DNA of 64,000 bases from JAHBNG01 sp039028975. GTDB lineage: Bacteria > Chloroflexota > Anaerolineae > Caldilineales > Caldilineaceae. Positions 9,859-19,433 of this stretch are shown here, one piece after another. How positions within the stretch are numbered: position 1 is the stretch's first letter; every line of letters starts with the position of its first letter. The stretch is taken from the NCBI GenBank assembly GCA_039028975.1, contig JBCCHB010000070.1, forward strand, positions 18,869 through 82,868, read 5' to 3'. Both the position numbers and the translations under genes were made by a program. The notes under the pieces are model-generated. The model worked only from the letters and a program-made list of their open reading frames with translations. It had not been told where the DNA came from and did no database searches.

Positions 9859-9989
9859 AAATGGGTATTCCAGCTTTTCAGCATTTCAGCTTGTCAGCAT
9901 TACATTATGACAGCCTGAAATGCTGTTCTATGTGAATAATTCTTTACAAACATGAATTAATCAGAACGGGTTCGATGCAAGACGACACA

Positions 9990-12900
9990 CTACTCATCAC
10001 TCAAAACATCCCTTCTCAACTCTACCATATCCCGCAGATCATCAGTGGATAACTCGGTCAGCCAACTCTCATCGCCACCAACGATGCTCTCGGCCAGGGC
10101 TTTCTTGTTGTCAATCATGGTATCGATCTTCTCTTCTAGCGTGCCGGTACAAATATATTTGTGGACCTGCACATTCTTCTTCTGACCGATGCGGAATGCC
10201 CGATCTGTAGCCTGATCTTCGACGGCTGGGTTCCACCAGCGATCAAAGTGGAAGACGTGATTGGCGCGGGTTAAAGTAATGCCCGTACCGCCTGCCTTGA
10301 GGGAGAGAATGAAGATTGAAGGGCCATCTTCATCACCTTGGAAGCGTTCAATCATCTCGTTGCGGCGGCGGGCTGGCGTACCACCGTGAAGAAAGAGCAC
10401 GTTAACCCCAAGCCGCTGCTGCAAAAAGGCGCGCAATAGGTGGCCCATTTCGGCAAATTGGGTGAAGATAAGCGCCCGCTCATCGACTGCCAAGACCATT
10501 TCAAGCTGCTCAACTAGACGAATCAATTTACCGGAGCGCACCTCTTCATCTAGGTAGGAGACCGTGGCCGATTGGCTCTGTTCGTCACCGACTTGGTGGA
10601 GAAATTGGGCAGGGTGGTTGCATATCTGTTTGAGCCTTGTTAGCATACCCAAAACGAGACCGCGACGTTCGATTCCCTCAGAAGCCTCAATGGTCTCCAT
10701 TGCCTCTCGCACTACTGACTCGTAGAGAGTTGCCTGTTCGGTGGTTAGGTTGGCATAAGCTTTCATCTCTACCTTGTCCGGCAGATCTTGAATCACGGTC
10801 GGATCTGTTTTGAGGCGACGCAGGATGAATGGCGTGGTCAATTGGCGCAGGCGACGGGTGGCCCCCTCGTCGGCATAGCGCTCGATAGGGACGGCAAAGC
10901 GATTGCGAAAATCGCTCCGATTGCCCAAGTAGCCAGGGTTGAGAAAGTGCATAATCGACCAAAGCTCAGAGAGGCGGTTCTCAACCGGTGTACCCGTCAG
11001 GGCCAAGCGAAAGTCGGTACTCAAGGAGCGAATAGCCCGAGCTTGCTGGGTTTGGGCATTTTTAATGTTTTGTGCCTCATCCAAAATAACACCGTACCAC
11101 TGAATCTGCTGAATCGTCTCGCTATCTCGTCGCATCAAAGGATAGGAGGTCAGCACCATATGGACCTCCTTGGTCTCTTCAATGAATTCGTCTCCCTTTA
11201 GCCGATTGCTACCTTGGTGGGTGTGGATGCGCAAATCGGGCGCAAACTTTTCGGCCTCTTTGGCCCAATTAGTCACCACAGACGTGGGGCAGATGAGCAG
11301 AATCGGGCCAGGTAGCTCACCCAAGTTCTCTTTATCTTTCAGAATCATGGAGAGGGTCTGAATGGTTTTGCCCAGCCCCATATCATCGGCCAAGCAGGCT
11401 CCCATGCCCCACTCTTTCAGAAAACCCAACCAAGAGTAACCATATTGCTGATAAGGCCGTAGCGTCGCCCTCAGTGACGTGGGCTGATCAAGAAGGGTCA
11501 TGCTTTCGCCACCCGTTAGTCGATCCATCCAATCGCTTACCCATTCGTCCGTATCAACGCCTTCAACCGGCAACCCATCAACCTCATCCGCCCCCAAGCC
11601 CATACGCATAGCCTCTTGCAGCCCTGCACTACCTTCGGTATCCTGATTCTCCCAAAAGCGGATGGCGGCTTCGATGCGTTCCGGGTCGAGCTGTACCCAC
11701 TGGCCACGAATCTGAACCAACGGCGACTTGAGGGCGACCAGCGCCTCGAATTCTTCTTTGGTCAACTCAGCATCGCCAACGGAGAGCTTCCACTTATAAG
11801 AAATGAGACTGTCCATGGAGACGCCCGATGCACCTGGCACCACATCAGCCCCTGCCGAGGTCCCCTGGCGATTTTGCATCTGTAGGCGAACGCCCAAACG
11901 AGTCCCCGGCTGATTCCACCAAGGCGGAGAAAGGACGGCAAAACCGCTATCCACGAGCAGGGGTGCCGTTTCTCGAAGGAAGGAGTACGCCTCGTCTGCC
12001 GTTAACATCACCTCGGTAGGCTGGGACGTCTGCAGCCCTCGCTCCAGGGGTGGAAATAGTCTGGTGGCGAATCCTAGACCCGTCAGCAATTTCTGCTGTG
12101 GTTGGTCAAAGCGACGATCGAGCAGTTGGAATGCCTGCCCATTGCCGGCCCACACTTCAGAGGCGGACGCAAGAAGGCTCGGATCGTCCCGAGCCTGCAG
12201 TAAGAAGTGCAACCCCCAATCTCTGGCATCGTCCTTTGCACGGCCTTGTTTACTTCCCTTTTTACGACCTTTTGCACGACCAAAGGAAGAAGGCTCGTTG
12301 GCTTTGTTCTGAAGCGGGGCCTCCAAACGAAACCCGATGCGGAAATTTTTGTCCCCGGCCGCGTAGAGATTGCGCAACCAAGCCTGATGGCTCGAATGGA
12401 GGCGATTGAGTTGAGCCGCCGAGCCTTTGATGGTTGGATCATCGGCTGTTAGGGCTTTGAGCCAGTTGCCCGCTGGTCCGCTGGGGAGTGAGCGGGCAGA
12501 GACTGTCGAGCGTCCCCACTCTCGCATCGCGGCATCACCCATGACATTGAGAAAGGTCGTCAGCAATTGGCGTGGCGGTAGAGCCGCTACAGCTTCATTT
12601 CCTGTTGCCCGACAGAGGGGAGGCATAGCACTGATCAATTGGGCCATTCGTGGACCATCCCGCGGACCATCTAGGACCGGCATCCAGCGGGCGTGGAAGT
12701 GTTTTTTTGCCACATCGATTGGTGCCAACGTCGGTAGGACCTTGTGCTGGGTGATGGCTTCCAAGAGCAATTCAGTGGCAGTCTGCCAGTAGCGGGTATC
12801 AGTACCCAACGCAAATTGGGGTGGAAGATCCTGTTCGCTTAGCAGGCCCGACAGCAGGTGAATTGCGTCTTGTGGCTCGACCATAAAACCGTTAACAAGC

Positions 12901-13220
12901 CAAGGGCGTAGGTCAACTTTGCCCTGATCACGGATGTCCCACTCATGGATCAACTGGGGAGAAGGCAATGGGCCATATTTGCCAGCAGGTAGAAGCATGG
13001 CGATCTGCCCAGCTTTGCCGGATAGGTTCTCCAAAATCTGTGAGTGCAAAAGATCTACAACCTGCTCAGAATTGACCACAAATGGGTGCAATCGTGCTCC
13101 TTTTTTGCGCCGATCTATCTTCTTTAATTGTGGTAAATCTGACGTCTCACTCCAGAGACAGATCTGTCCACTTTCATTTGGGGTAGTTGGGGGAATCCAT
13201 TGGGCGTGGAGGATGTTCAT
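9990..13220 (-). CDS. SNF2-family ATP-dependent helicase/translocase
   Basis: 1076 residues. The N-terminal half (about 1-560) is the long region usual in bacterial SNF2 proteins of the HelZ-like type. The motor begins with LRPYQQYGYSWL (Q motif), then DMGLGKTIQT (Walker A, Lys618), DEAQNIKN (DEAH-type box II) and LTGTPVENR (motif III). The C-terminal RecA lobe has LFLHGGTPARRR, SLKAGGTGI and motif VI (DRAFRIGQ). It is expected to use ATP to move along double-stranded DNA; the cellular role is not fixed by sequence. The gene starts 15 bases after the VOC gene stop and is followed by the SWIM gene, a recurrent bacterial pair. Confidence 0.93.
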   Translation of the reverse strand: MNILHAQWIPPTTPNESGQICLWSETSDLPQLKKIDRRKKGARLHPFVVNSEQVVDLLHSQILENLSGKAGQIAMLLPAGKYGPLPSPQLIHEWDIRDQGKVDLRPWLVNGFMVEPQDAIHLLSGLLSEQDLPPQFALGTDTRYWQTATELLLEAITQHKVLPTLAPIDVAKKHFHARWMPVLDGPRDGPRMAQLISAMPPLCRATGNEAVAALPPRQLLTTFLNVMGDAAMREWGRSTVSARSLPSGPAGNWLKALTADDPTIKGSAAQLNRLHSSHQAWLRNLYAAGDKNFRIGFRLEAPLQNKANEPSSFGRAKGRKKGSKQGRAKDDARDWGLHFLLQARDDPSLLASASEVWAGNGQAFQLLDRRFDQPQQKLLTGLGFATRLFPPLERGLQTSQPTEVMLTADEAYSFLRETAPLLVDSGFAVLSPPWWNQPGTRLGVRLQMQNRQGTSAGADVVPGASGVSMDSLISYKWKLSVGDAELTKEEFEALVALKSPLVQIRGQWVQLDPERIEAAIRFWENQDTEGSAGLQEAMRMGLGADEVDGLPVEGVDTDEWVSDWMDRLTGGESMTLLDQPTSLRATLRPYQQYGYSWLGFLKEWGMGACLADDMGLGKTIQTLSMILKDKENLGELPGPILLICPTSVVTNWAKEAEKFAPDLRIHTHQGSNRLKGDEFIEETKEVHMVLTSYPLMRRDSETIQQIQWYGVILDEAQNIKNAQTQQARAIRSLSTDFRLALTGTPVENRLSELWSIMHFLNPGYLGNRSDFRNRFAVPIERYADEGATRRLRQLTTPFILRRLKTDPTVIQDLPDKVEMKAYANLTTEQATLYESVVREAMETIEASEGIERRGLVLGMLTRLKQICNHPAQFLHQVGDEQSQSATVSYLDEEVRSGKLIRLVEQLEMVLAVDERALIFTQFAEMGHLLRAFLQQRLGVNVLFLHGGTPARRRNEMIERFQGDEDGPSIFILSLKAGGTGITLTRANHVFHFDRWWNPAVEDQATDRAFRIGQKKNVQVHKYICTGTLEEKIDTMIDNKKALAESIVGGDESWLTELSTDDLRDMVELRRDVLSDE

Positions 13221-13235
13221 GGTTCTGCCTACTTG

Positions 13236-13610
13236 CTATACCTGTTGAGCAAAGTGAACCAAAATACCACATGGATCCCACATGTAGGTGACGATGGCAC
13301 CATATGACTCTTTCTTGGGTGGCTCCACCCTTGCCGAAATAAACTCGCCCTTCTGGAGAATTGTATGAACATGATCGTACCAAGCTTGCGCATCGTCTAC
13401 GCTAACGTAGATCATGAAATTTTCGGCCCACTCTTTTGTATAATAGTTTTGCAGGTAGAGACGGGTTCCAGCTAATTCGATCTCGGCCAACCCTGCATCC
13501 TGCCAGTTGAGCTGCCAGCCCAGGGTTGTGTAAAATTGAAGTGATTCATTGAAGTCGCGCGTTGGGGTAAAGACTTTCAGATCGGTTGCGATCGGTCTGC
13601 TCACTGACAT
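13236..13610 (-). CDS. VOC-family (glyoxalase/bleomycin-resistance fold) protein
   Basis: 124 residues, one vicinal-oxygen-chelate unit: KVFTPTRDFNESLQFYTTLGW at the N-terminus and a final DPCGILVHFAQ strand, typical of the beta-alpha-beta-beta-beta repeat pair. Metal ligand positions are not obvious, so substrate and chemistry are unknown. First gene of the operon with the SNF2 and SWIM genes. AGGAGG lies 6 bases ahead of the ATG, one of the best ribosome sites in the window. Confidence 0.8.
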   Translation of the reverse strand: MSVSRPIATDLKVFTPTRDFNESLQFYTTLGWQLNWQDAGLAEIELAGTRLYLQNYYTKEWAENFMIYVSVDDAQAWYDHVHTILQKGEFISARVEPPKKESYGAIVTYMWDPCGILVHFAQQV

Positions 13611-13735
13611 CTATTCCTCCTCTATCCTGAGGGCAAATTCACAAAGCAAATCCGGCAAATTTTGATTTGAACGGATGAATGATTGATTGCCAATAGTTTA
13701 CCATAAAATAATGAGCGAGCCGTAATGTCAAAAGA

Positions 13736-13763
13736 TTCTTATTTGTTCTCATGAAATCCTTAT
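13736..13763 (+). promoter_or_regulatory. Predicted response-regulator operator, site 1
   Basis: Three heptamers of the form TYCTYAT start at 13736, 13746 and 13757, that is 10-11 bp apart, as expected for tandem OmpR-family half-sites. They lie 23-50 bases before the response-regulator start, suggesting autoregulation. Related sequences precede the next two transcription units. Confidence 0.55.
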
Positions 13764-13785
13764 TTTTGTATGGTATGGTCTCGAT

Positions 13786-14460
13786 ATGCGTATCTTACTT
13801 GTTGAAGACGAACCAGGAATTGCCGATTTTATTCGGCAAGGTTTAGTAGAAGCTGCTCACGCTGTTGACGTAGCGGTCGATGGGCTGGATGGGCTGGCTT
13901 ACGCTACGAGTGCAGAGTATGACGTGCTGATTCTTGACATTATGCTGCCCAAGCTCAATGGACTCGATCTCATGGAGGAGCTGCGACGACGTGATATTCG
14001 TGTCCCTACCCTGATGCTCACCGCACGGGATACTGTAGATGATCGGGTGGCCGGATTGAATGCCGGCGCGGATGACTACTTGGTCAAACCTTTTGCCTTT
14101 GCTGAGCTACTGGCTCGGGTTCGGGCACTATTGCGTCGTCCGCCCTTGCAGTCTGGCTCTGTACTTTCCATGATGGATTTGGAACTAGATACAGTCCATC
14201 ATCAGGTCCGTCGCGGTGGTTGCCCGATTGAACTGAGCCCGAAAGAGTTTGCCATGCTCGAATACTTAATGCGCCATCCAAATCAGGTGCTGTCCCGAAC
14301 GCAAATCGGTGAGCACGTTTGGAATTTTGATTTCTACAATGAATCAAACGTAGTTGATGTTTATATTGGATACTTGCGTCGCAAGATCGACAAAGAGCAT
14401 CGCCCTCGCTTGATCCACACTGTGCGGGGTGTTGGCTATCGAATCGGTGAAGATTTATGA
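13786..14460 (+). CDS. OmpR/PhoB-family response regulator
   Basis: 224 residues. The receiver domain (1-120) has the acidic pocket EDE near residue 7-9, phospho-acceptor Asp in LILDIMLPK at about residue 51, Thr in LMLTAR, and Lys in LVKPF. A winged-helix DNA-binding domain follows (about 130-222) with ELSPKEFAMLEYLM and RRKIDKEHRPRLIHTVRGVGY. The last codon overlaps the start of the sensor kinase gene by four bases (ATGA), so the two are translationally coupled. Predicted operator heptamers lie just upstream. The start lacks a clear Shine-Dalgarno sequence. Confidence 0.95.
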   Translation: MRILLVEDEPGIADFIRQGLVEAAHAVDVAVDGLDGLAYATSAEYDVLILDIMLPKLNGLDLMEELRRRDIRVPTLMLTARDTVDDRVAGLNAGADDYLVKPFAFAELLARVRALLRRPPLQSGSVLSMMDLELDTVHHQVRRGGCPIELSPKEFAMLEYLMRHPNQVLSRTQIGEHVWNFDFYNESNVVDVYIGYLRRKIDKEHRPRLIHTVRGVGYRIGEDL

Positions 14461-15968
14461 ACTTACCAATTCGCCTACGGTTGACGCTCTGGTATCTAGG
14501 GGCGATGCTCGTCTTTTTGCTCCTTTTTGCCTCCTTCTTTCTGGGACAGGCATACCTCACCCTTCTGGGACAGACTGACAATACACTCGTCCTGGCCGCT
14601 GGACAGGCTATTGATGACGTCATGCTCGTTCCAGAGCCAGCCTTCATGGATGAGATGGCGCTACGTGTGTCAATGTTTCAGATTGATAGCGACTTAACCG
14701 TGATGCTTGTCGATCCAGATGGTCACCAGATCCACCGAGTCACCCACATCCCGCCCTTTTTCAGAGATATTATTGAAGTGGATGGCGAGGTATTTGAATT
14801 TGGAACCGAGTTTCGGAACGAGCATGGTCCATCTCTAGAGGTGTTGCTTTCGGAGCATGAGGAGCTACCTAGAGTCCTGCCCTTAGAGGGATTCAATACA
14901 ATAAGTTCCGGTGGTGTCCGCTGGCGATTCTTCAGTCAGCCTGTAGTGGAAGACATTACCGATAATTCGAACGATGCAACCGCTTGGGTTCAGGTAGCCC
15001 AATCCCTGGATGTGGTCGATACGTTTGTCTACGACATGCTCATACAACTGCTGCTCTATGTACCGCTTGCTCTACTAATTGCAGGTATCATCGGCTCATG
15101 GCTAGCTCACCGGGCGCTGAAACCCATCGAGCAGATGACCACCACTGCACAAGAGATCGGTGCGCAAGACCTAGACCTCCGCATCGACTACCGAGGCCCT
15201 TCAGATGAGGTTGGGCGCCTGGCCAAGACCATGGATGGGATGCTAGAGCGGCTCCAGAATGCGTTTGAACGGGAAAGACGCTTTACCAGCGACGCTGCTC
15301 ATGAACTGCGTACACCCCTAACAGCACTCAAAGGCAATATCGACGTCACCCTTAGCCGGACTCGCCAGCCGGATGAGTACGAAACATCCATGAAAGCCAT
15401 GAGAGCACAGGTCGACCGGTTGATTCGCCTAAGTGGGGATCTGCTCTTTATGGCCCGGTTTGATCAGAAAGGCACTGATGCCATCACAACCAGCCAAGTC
15501 GATCTGCATCCGCTACTCGCATCGGTCATTGATCAGATAGCGCCTTTGGCGGAGAAGAAAGAGATTACCCTCACCCAGAAACTTGTGCCAGATCTGCTCA
15601 TCCAAGGGGATATGGACTTACTGATCCGCGTCTTCATCAATCTATTGGATAACGCCATCAAATTTACTCCTGAAGAGGGTACAGTCTTTATCCTGGCCGA
15701 TCAGGAACCAAAGTGCATTCGCATTCAGATCTGCGATACAGGCATCGGCATTCTGCCCGAAGATCTGCCCCACCTCTTTACTCGCTTCTACCGCGTGGCC
15801 CAAGACCGTACCCGCCAAGACAACATGACCAGCGGCTCTGGCTTAGGTCTGGCCATTGCCCAAGAAATTGTCCTCGCACACGGCGGCACCATCATGGCGA
15901 CATCTACACTGGATCATGGAACATCCATGACGGTACAGTTGCCCGCCCTTATTAAGAATCATTCTTAA
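14457..15968 (+). CDS. Sensor histidine kinase partner of the OmpR-type regulator
   Basis: 503 residues. A first membrane helix (about 10-35), an extracytoplasmic sensor domain (about 36-190), a second helix (LLLYVPLALLIAGIIGSWL), then HAMP with the terminal DEVGRLAKTMDGML. HisKA carries DAAHELRTPLTAL, phospho-acceptor His282. The HATPase domain is complete: N-box DNAIKFT, G1 DTGIGI, F-box HLFTRFYR, G2 SGSGLGLAIA. The signal is unknown. The stop codon lies inside the palindrome of operator site 2, so the next transcription unit begins immediately behind. Confidence 0.95.
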   Translation: MNLPIRLRLTLWYLGAMLVFLLLFASFFLGQAYLTLLGQTDNTLVLAAGQAIDDVMLVPEPAFMDEMALRVSMFQIDSDLTVMLVDPDGHQIHRVTHIPPFFRDIIEVDGEVFEFGTEFRNEHGPSLEVLLSEHEELPRVLPLEGFNTISSGGVRWRFFSQPVVEDITDNSNDATAWVQVAQSLDVVDTFVYDMLIQLLLYVPLALLIAGIIGSWLAHRALKPIEQMTTTAQEIGAQDLDLRIDYRGPSDEVGRLAKTMDGMLERLQNAFERERRFTSDAAHELRTPLTALKGNIDVTLSRTRQPDEYETSMKAMRAQVDRLIRLSGDLLFMARFDQKGTDAITTSQVDLHPLLASVIDQIAPLAEKKEITLTQKLVPDLLIQGDMDLLIRVFINLLDNAIKFTPEEGTVFILADQEPKCIRIQICDTGIGILPEDLPHLFTRFYRVAQDRTRQDNMTSGSGLGLAIAQEIVLAHGGTIMATSTLDHGTSMTVQLPALIKNHS

Positions 15969-15979
15969 TATTTCCTCAT
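15951..15979 (+). promoter_or_regulatory. Predicted response-regulator operator, site 2
   Basis: A perfect 9-bp dyad ATTAAGAAT-C-ATTCTTAAT (15951-15969) runs into ATTTCCTCAT. The half TTCTTAA at 15962 and TCCTCAT at 15973 are 11 bp apart. The same arrangement recurs at 18003 nearly base for base. It overlaps the kinase stop codon and precedes the serine hydrolase gene by about 90 bp. A weak terminator role is possible, but there is no T-run. Confidence 0.55.
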
Positions 15980-16067
15980 CTGCCTCTCGCATTCACCTAT
16001 CAATCTATAGCCACAGCGAAAAGCATATAAAGAATTCATCATTCACTATTCATCAAGTGTAATCCTC

Positions 16068-18002
16068 ATGAACAAAATAACAGCGCAGTCTAAATTAGCG
16101 ATTTGGACACTCTTCGTCATGCTGAACTTTGCAGGTCAACATAGTCTGCCTGTCGCACGAGCACATTCTCAAAGTAGGGCAAGCCTTATTGAGAATCCAG
16201 CTGACTTGTCCCTTTTTGTCGATGAATTCGTAACTCAGCAGTTGGCAGAGCAAGCAATTCCCGGAGCAGCCATTGTCATCGTACAAAATGACGAAATCGT
16301 GTATGCCAACGGTTATGGCGTGGCAGATCTTATTGATTCAGTCCAAGTGAGTGCTGGTAGAACAGTCTTTCGTACTGCTTCAATTTCGAAACTGTTTGTG
16401 GCAACTGCCATTATGCAGCTTGTTGAAGCAGGCACTCTTGACCTGCATGCCGATGTCAACAGATACCTAAAGAGCTTTCAGCTAACCAATCAGTTCGAGC
16501 GGCCATTGACTCTACATCATCTCTTAACTCATACAGGTGGCTTTGATGATCTGTATGTTGGTTCTCTCACGCTCGAAGAATCTCAGCGGATAGAACTGGG
16601 CGATTACCTGGCAAAGCGGATGCCACCCCGAATCATGCCGCCGGGTGAGGTCACTAGCTATTCCAATCATGGATTTGCGCTAGCCGCACTAATTGCTGAA
16701 GAAGTGACGGGTGTTCCATTCTGGCAGTATACGGAAGAACATATCATCACTCCGTTAAAAATGAAATACAGCGGATATCTGATCGCCCCAGATTGGTCTG
16801 CAAACCTTGCAGTGGGATACAAATATGAAAGCGGTGCGCTCAAGAGTTTACCATACGAATACTTCCATCGGTATCCCTCATCATCGTTTATGGCAACGGC
16901 CACCGATATGGCTCATTTCATTATTGCCCAGCTCAATGCAGGTCAATTTGAGGATAACACCATCCTGCGCTCAGAGAGTATTCAAACAATGCAGCAGCAG
17001 CAGTTCAGCCATCATCATGCGTTGACTGGAATGGGATATGGCTTTTTTGAATCATTTGAACGCAATCAACGTTTGCTTTGGCATGATGGTTCAACCGGCG
17101 GGTTTAACAGTGACTTGGTACTTATCCCCGATGCAAGGATCGGTTACTTCATCACCACGAACAGTCGACAAGGCAGTCAGTTGACCAGACCTTTCAGAGA
17201 AGCATTCTTAGACTTCTTATACCCTGTTGAAAGAGCATCAGCGAATACACGCGATAACTTAGGCTCAGGTCGAAATCTGGTGGCAGGTGACCTAGACCGC
17301 TTTGCTGGATCCTATCAGTACAATCGTTACTCACGCACGACCATAGAAAAAGTGGAACAGTTGGTCAATGATAAGCTGGTAGTCTCAATAGCCCAGGATA
17401 GCCTATTCCTAGATGAGAAAGAATTCACAGCAATCGAACCTCTATTATTTCAAGATGCGGATACAGGTAACCAGATCGCCTTTCGTGCCGATGAAGATGG
17501 TCAGATTACACATCTCTTTATTGGCCCTTTTGCCTTCGAGAAGCTGTTCTGGCATCAGCAAAGTTGGTTCCACTTTGGCCTAGTTGGGTTCTGTTTGATT
17601 GTCTTTGGCTCAACCATAGCGTGGGCATTCGTCAACACATTTCTGCCGAGATATCGCTGCACATTTGAAGCACCCTTCTCTAAGTACATGGTATGGGGAA
17701 GTGCAGGAATTGGCTTATTCAAAATTGGCTTAGCAATCAGTATGTTCACCATTCTGTCTAGTGTTGCTGTCAGCGAAACTATGCGTTCACATGTGCCACC
17801 GATCGTCATTAGCCTACTTGTGGGTGCACTCATATCGGCTTTTCTAGCTGGCGTAAGCGCCTTCATTGCTTTGGCCGTATGGGTTCGTAGAGACGTATCT
17901 TACTGGCAATGCATTCACTATACTCTGATGGCAATTGCATCCGCAGCAATTGTTTGGTTTCTGCACTACTGGAATCTGCTGGGCTTTCGGTATCCACTAT
18001 AG
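16068..18002 (+). CDS. Beta-lactamase-family serine hydrolase with C-terminal membrane domain
   Basis: 644 residues. A signal peptide (about 1-32) leads to a class C beta-lactamase/PBP-like domain: SISK catalytic tetrad (Ser105, Lys108), YSN in TSYSNHGFAL and HDGS in place of the KTG triad. A small beta domain follows, then four membrane helices from about residue 499 to the end. Such proteins are usually esterases or D-amino-acid/peptidoglycan peptidases, not true beta-lactamases. The membrane tail tethers the catalytic domain outside the cell. It sits between two copies of the predicted operator and directly behind the two-component genes, so it is a likely target. Confidence 0.88.
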   Translation: MNKITAQSKLAIWTLFVMLNFAGQHSLPVARAHSQSRASLIENPADLSLFVDEFVTQQLAEQAIPGAAIVIVQNDEIVYANGYGVADLIDSVQVSAGRTVFRTASISKLFVATAIMQLVEAGTLDLHADVNRYLKSFQLTNQFERPLTLHHLLTHTGGFDDLYVGSLTLEESQRIELGDYLAKRMPPRIMPPGEVTSYSNHGFALAALIAEEVTGVPFWQYTEEHIITPLKMKYSGYLIAPDWSANLAVGYKYESGALKSLPYEYFHRYPSSSFMATATDMAHFIIAQLNAGQFEDNTILRSESIQTMQQQQFSHHHALTGMGYGFFESFERNQRLLWHDGSTGGFNSDLVLIPDARIGYFITTNSRQGSQLTRPFREAFLDFLYPVERASANTRDNLGSGRNLVAGDLDRFAGSYQYNRYSRTTIEKVEQLVNDKLVVSIAQDSLFLDEKEFTAIEPLLFQDADTGNQIAFRADEDGQITHLFIGPFAFEKLFWHQQSWFHFGLVGFCLIVFGSTIAWAFVNTFLPRYRCTFEAPFSKYMVWGSAGIGLFKIGLAISMFTILSSVAVSETMRSHVPPIVISLLVGALISAFLAGVSAFIALAVWVRRDVSYWQCIHYTLMAIASAAIVWFLHYWNLLGFRYPL

Positions 18003-18031
18003 ATTAAGAACAGTTCTTAATATTTCCTCAT
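18003..18031 (+). promoter_or_regulatory. Predicted response-regulator operator, site 3
   Basis: ATTAAGAAC-A-GTTCTTAAT (18003-18021), a perfect 9-bp dyad, is followed by ATTTCCTCAT, as in site 2. Similarity with site 2 extends into the next 10-15 bases (CTCTC). It lies just after the hydrolase stop codon and about 150 bp before the secreted repeat protein gene. Confidence 0.55.
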
Positions 18032-18176
18032 ATTTCTCTCACGCCTGGCCTCTATACTGTAGATATCTTCTCATTCATGAACAGATCGAACCTGAGAAGA
18101 TAGTTTAAAGACATGAATCAGCGCGACAACTTAGATCCAATAACATGACACGATGCAATAAAGGAGCATACGTTCA

Positions 18177-19064
18177 ATGAAAGTTCAACTCAACCGCCAG
18201 AGATTGGTTAGAGGAGCAGTGATTGCCACGCTCGCCACAGCCATCATTATGGCACGTCCAATTCAACCAGCATTTGCCCAAAGCAATGACAATGACCAGG
18301 TGATCATTAACGAGCAACACGGTCTTGGCGAGACTTTTCGTGCAGAGCGGTTTATCGACTCAATGGATACATCTGGTGGCTATATCGGTGAAGATCAACT
18401 CATTGCCAATGCCCTCGGCCTGAATGAAGAGGAATTAGAGGAAGCCTACAGCAAAGCGTTTGACTTAGCACTTGAGCAAGCTGTTTCAGATGGCAAGCTG
18501 ACTCAAGCCCAAGCTGACGAGCTGAAAGAGAATAACCATGGCCTCTACATGCTGGAAGGCTTTGCTTCCGATGATGAAATGGAACAATATTTGGCCCAGG
18601 CCCTAGACCTCAGCCAAGAGGAATTCGATGCTGCGATGGATAGTGCAATCCAGAAAGCAGCCGACGACGGACTGATTACTCAAGCCCAGGCCAATGACAT
18701 GTTGCTGGAGAAGTTGATCGAAGAGAAGTTGGAAGAAGCATATGGTCAGGCCCTAGATGAAGGGGTTCGACGGGACCTCATCACCCAATCACAGGCTGAC
18801 ACCATGCGAGAGGAGTCATGGGGTGGTTTAGGAGATGAGGAAGAAGTGTTCATGATGGATTTATGTGGCCCCATGGGTGACTTTGGCAGATTTGACTTCC
18901 ATTTTGGACCCGGTGGCACGGAGGAGGAACTGTTCCACTTTTTTGGTTCTGAGGGATTTAACTTTGACCTTGACGAAGAATTCGATCGCTTTGGCTTCTT
19001 GGAAGAGCTGCATGATTTTGGAGGCCGATGGTTCCACTCTCCAGAGAGCAACCCTTTTCGCTAG
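18177..19064 (+). CDS. Secreted acidic protein with LTQAQAD repeats
   Basis: 295 residues. The signal peptide ends near PAFAQS (about residue 35). Three copies of a helical unit follow, each an amphipathic A-x-x-x-A helix ending DGxLTQAQAD, DGLITQAQAN or DLITQSQAD (about residues 75-215). This hairpin unit occurs in DUF2680-like secreted proteins near two-component systems. The C-terminal 80 residues are rich in Phe, Gly, Asp, Glu and His (FDFHFGPGG, DLDEEFDRFGF), suggesting metal binding or aggregation. AAGGAG at 18161-18166 precedes the ATG. The shared operator suggests control by the adjacent two-component system. Function unknown. Confidence 0.75.
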   Translation: MKVQLNRQRLVRGAVIATLATAIIMARPIQPAFAQSNDNDQVIINEQHGLGETFRAERFIDSMDTSGGYIGEDQLIANALGLNEEELEEAYSKAFDLALEQAVSDGKLTQAQADELKENNHGLYMLEGFASDDEMEQYLAQALDLSQEEFDAAMDSAIQKAADDGLITQAQANDMLLEKLIEEKLEEAYGQALDEGVRRDLITQSQADTMREESWGGLGDEEEVFMMDLCGPMGDFGRFDFHFGPGGTEEELFHFFGSEGFNFDLDEEFDRFGFLEELHDFGGRWFHSPESNPFR

Positions 19065-19313
19065 AGATTCCGTTGTGGCTGATTGACCATTTTCGTGCCA
19101 TTTATGGCAAGCGCACGTTACAGTGGTATAGTGTAGATTATCACACACCCCATGACGAGGACACTGTCATCTCATTGGGGGTACCCGAGCGAGAGATCTG
19201 GACATCCCTAACGGAAGATTTCTCCTCGTTGCACTCGTCGAAATGACAGGCCAGAGGTAATCTCATCTCTACAAAAGTAACCAAGACGCGGTAATCAAAC
19301 TGGCAGCAAAATA

Positions 19314-19347
19314 GACCTGGCAGCCCTTCAAAACCTGCCAGGTCTTT
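19314..19347. terminator. Bidirectional hairpin terminator
   Basis: A 10-bp perfect stem GACCTGGCAG (19314-19323) against CTGCCAGGTC (19335-19344), followed by TTT. It sits between the convergent genes 18177-19064 (+) and 19434-20390 (-) and could serve both. The rest of 19065-19433 shows nothing else. Confidence 0.7.
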
Positions 19348-19433
19348 CCTATTGGTTTTGCGAATAAACGACGGCGAATGCTATCTTCTTCTGGATTGAC
19401 TTTTGACCATGCCAACGTTCAGAATCAGTCAGC

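Noticed and set aside
12064..12452. Several plus-strand frames inside the SNF2 gene
   Set aside because: Antisense shadows of a clearly coding helicase gene.
16068..18002. True class C beta-lactamase (antibiotic resistance)
   Set aside because: HDGS replaces KTG and a four-helix membrane tail follows; this is the broader serine hydrolase family.
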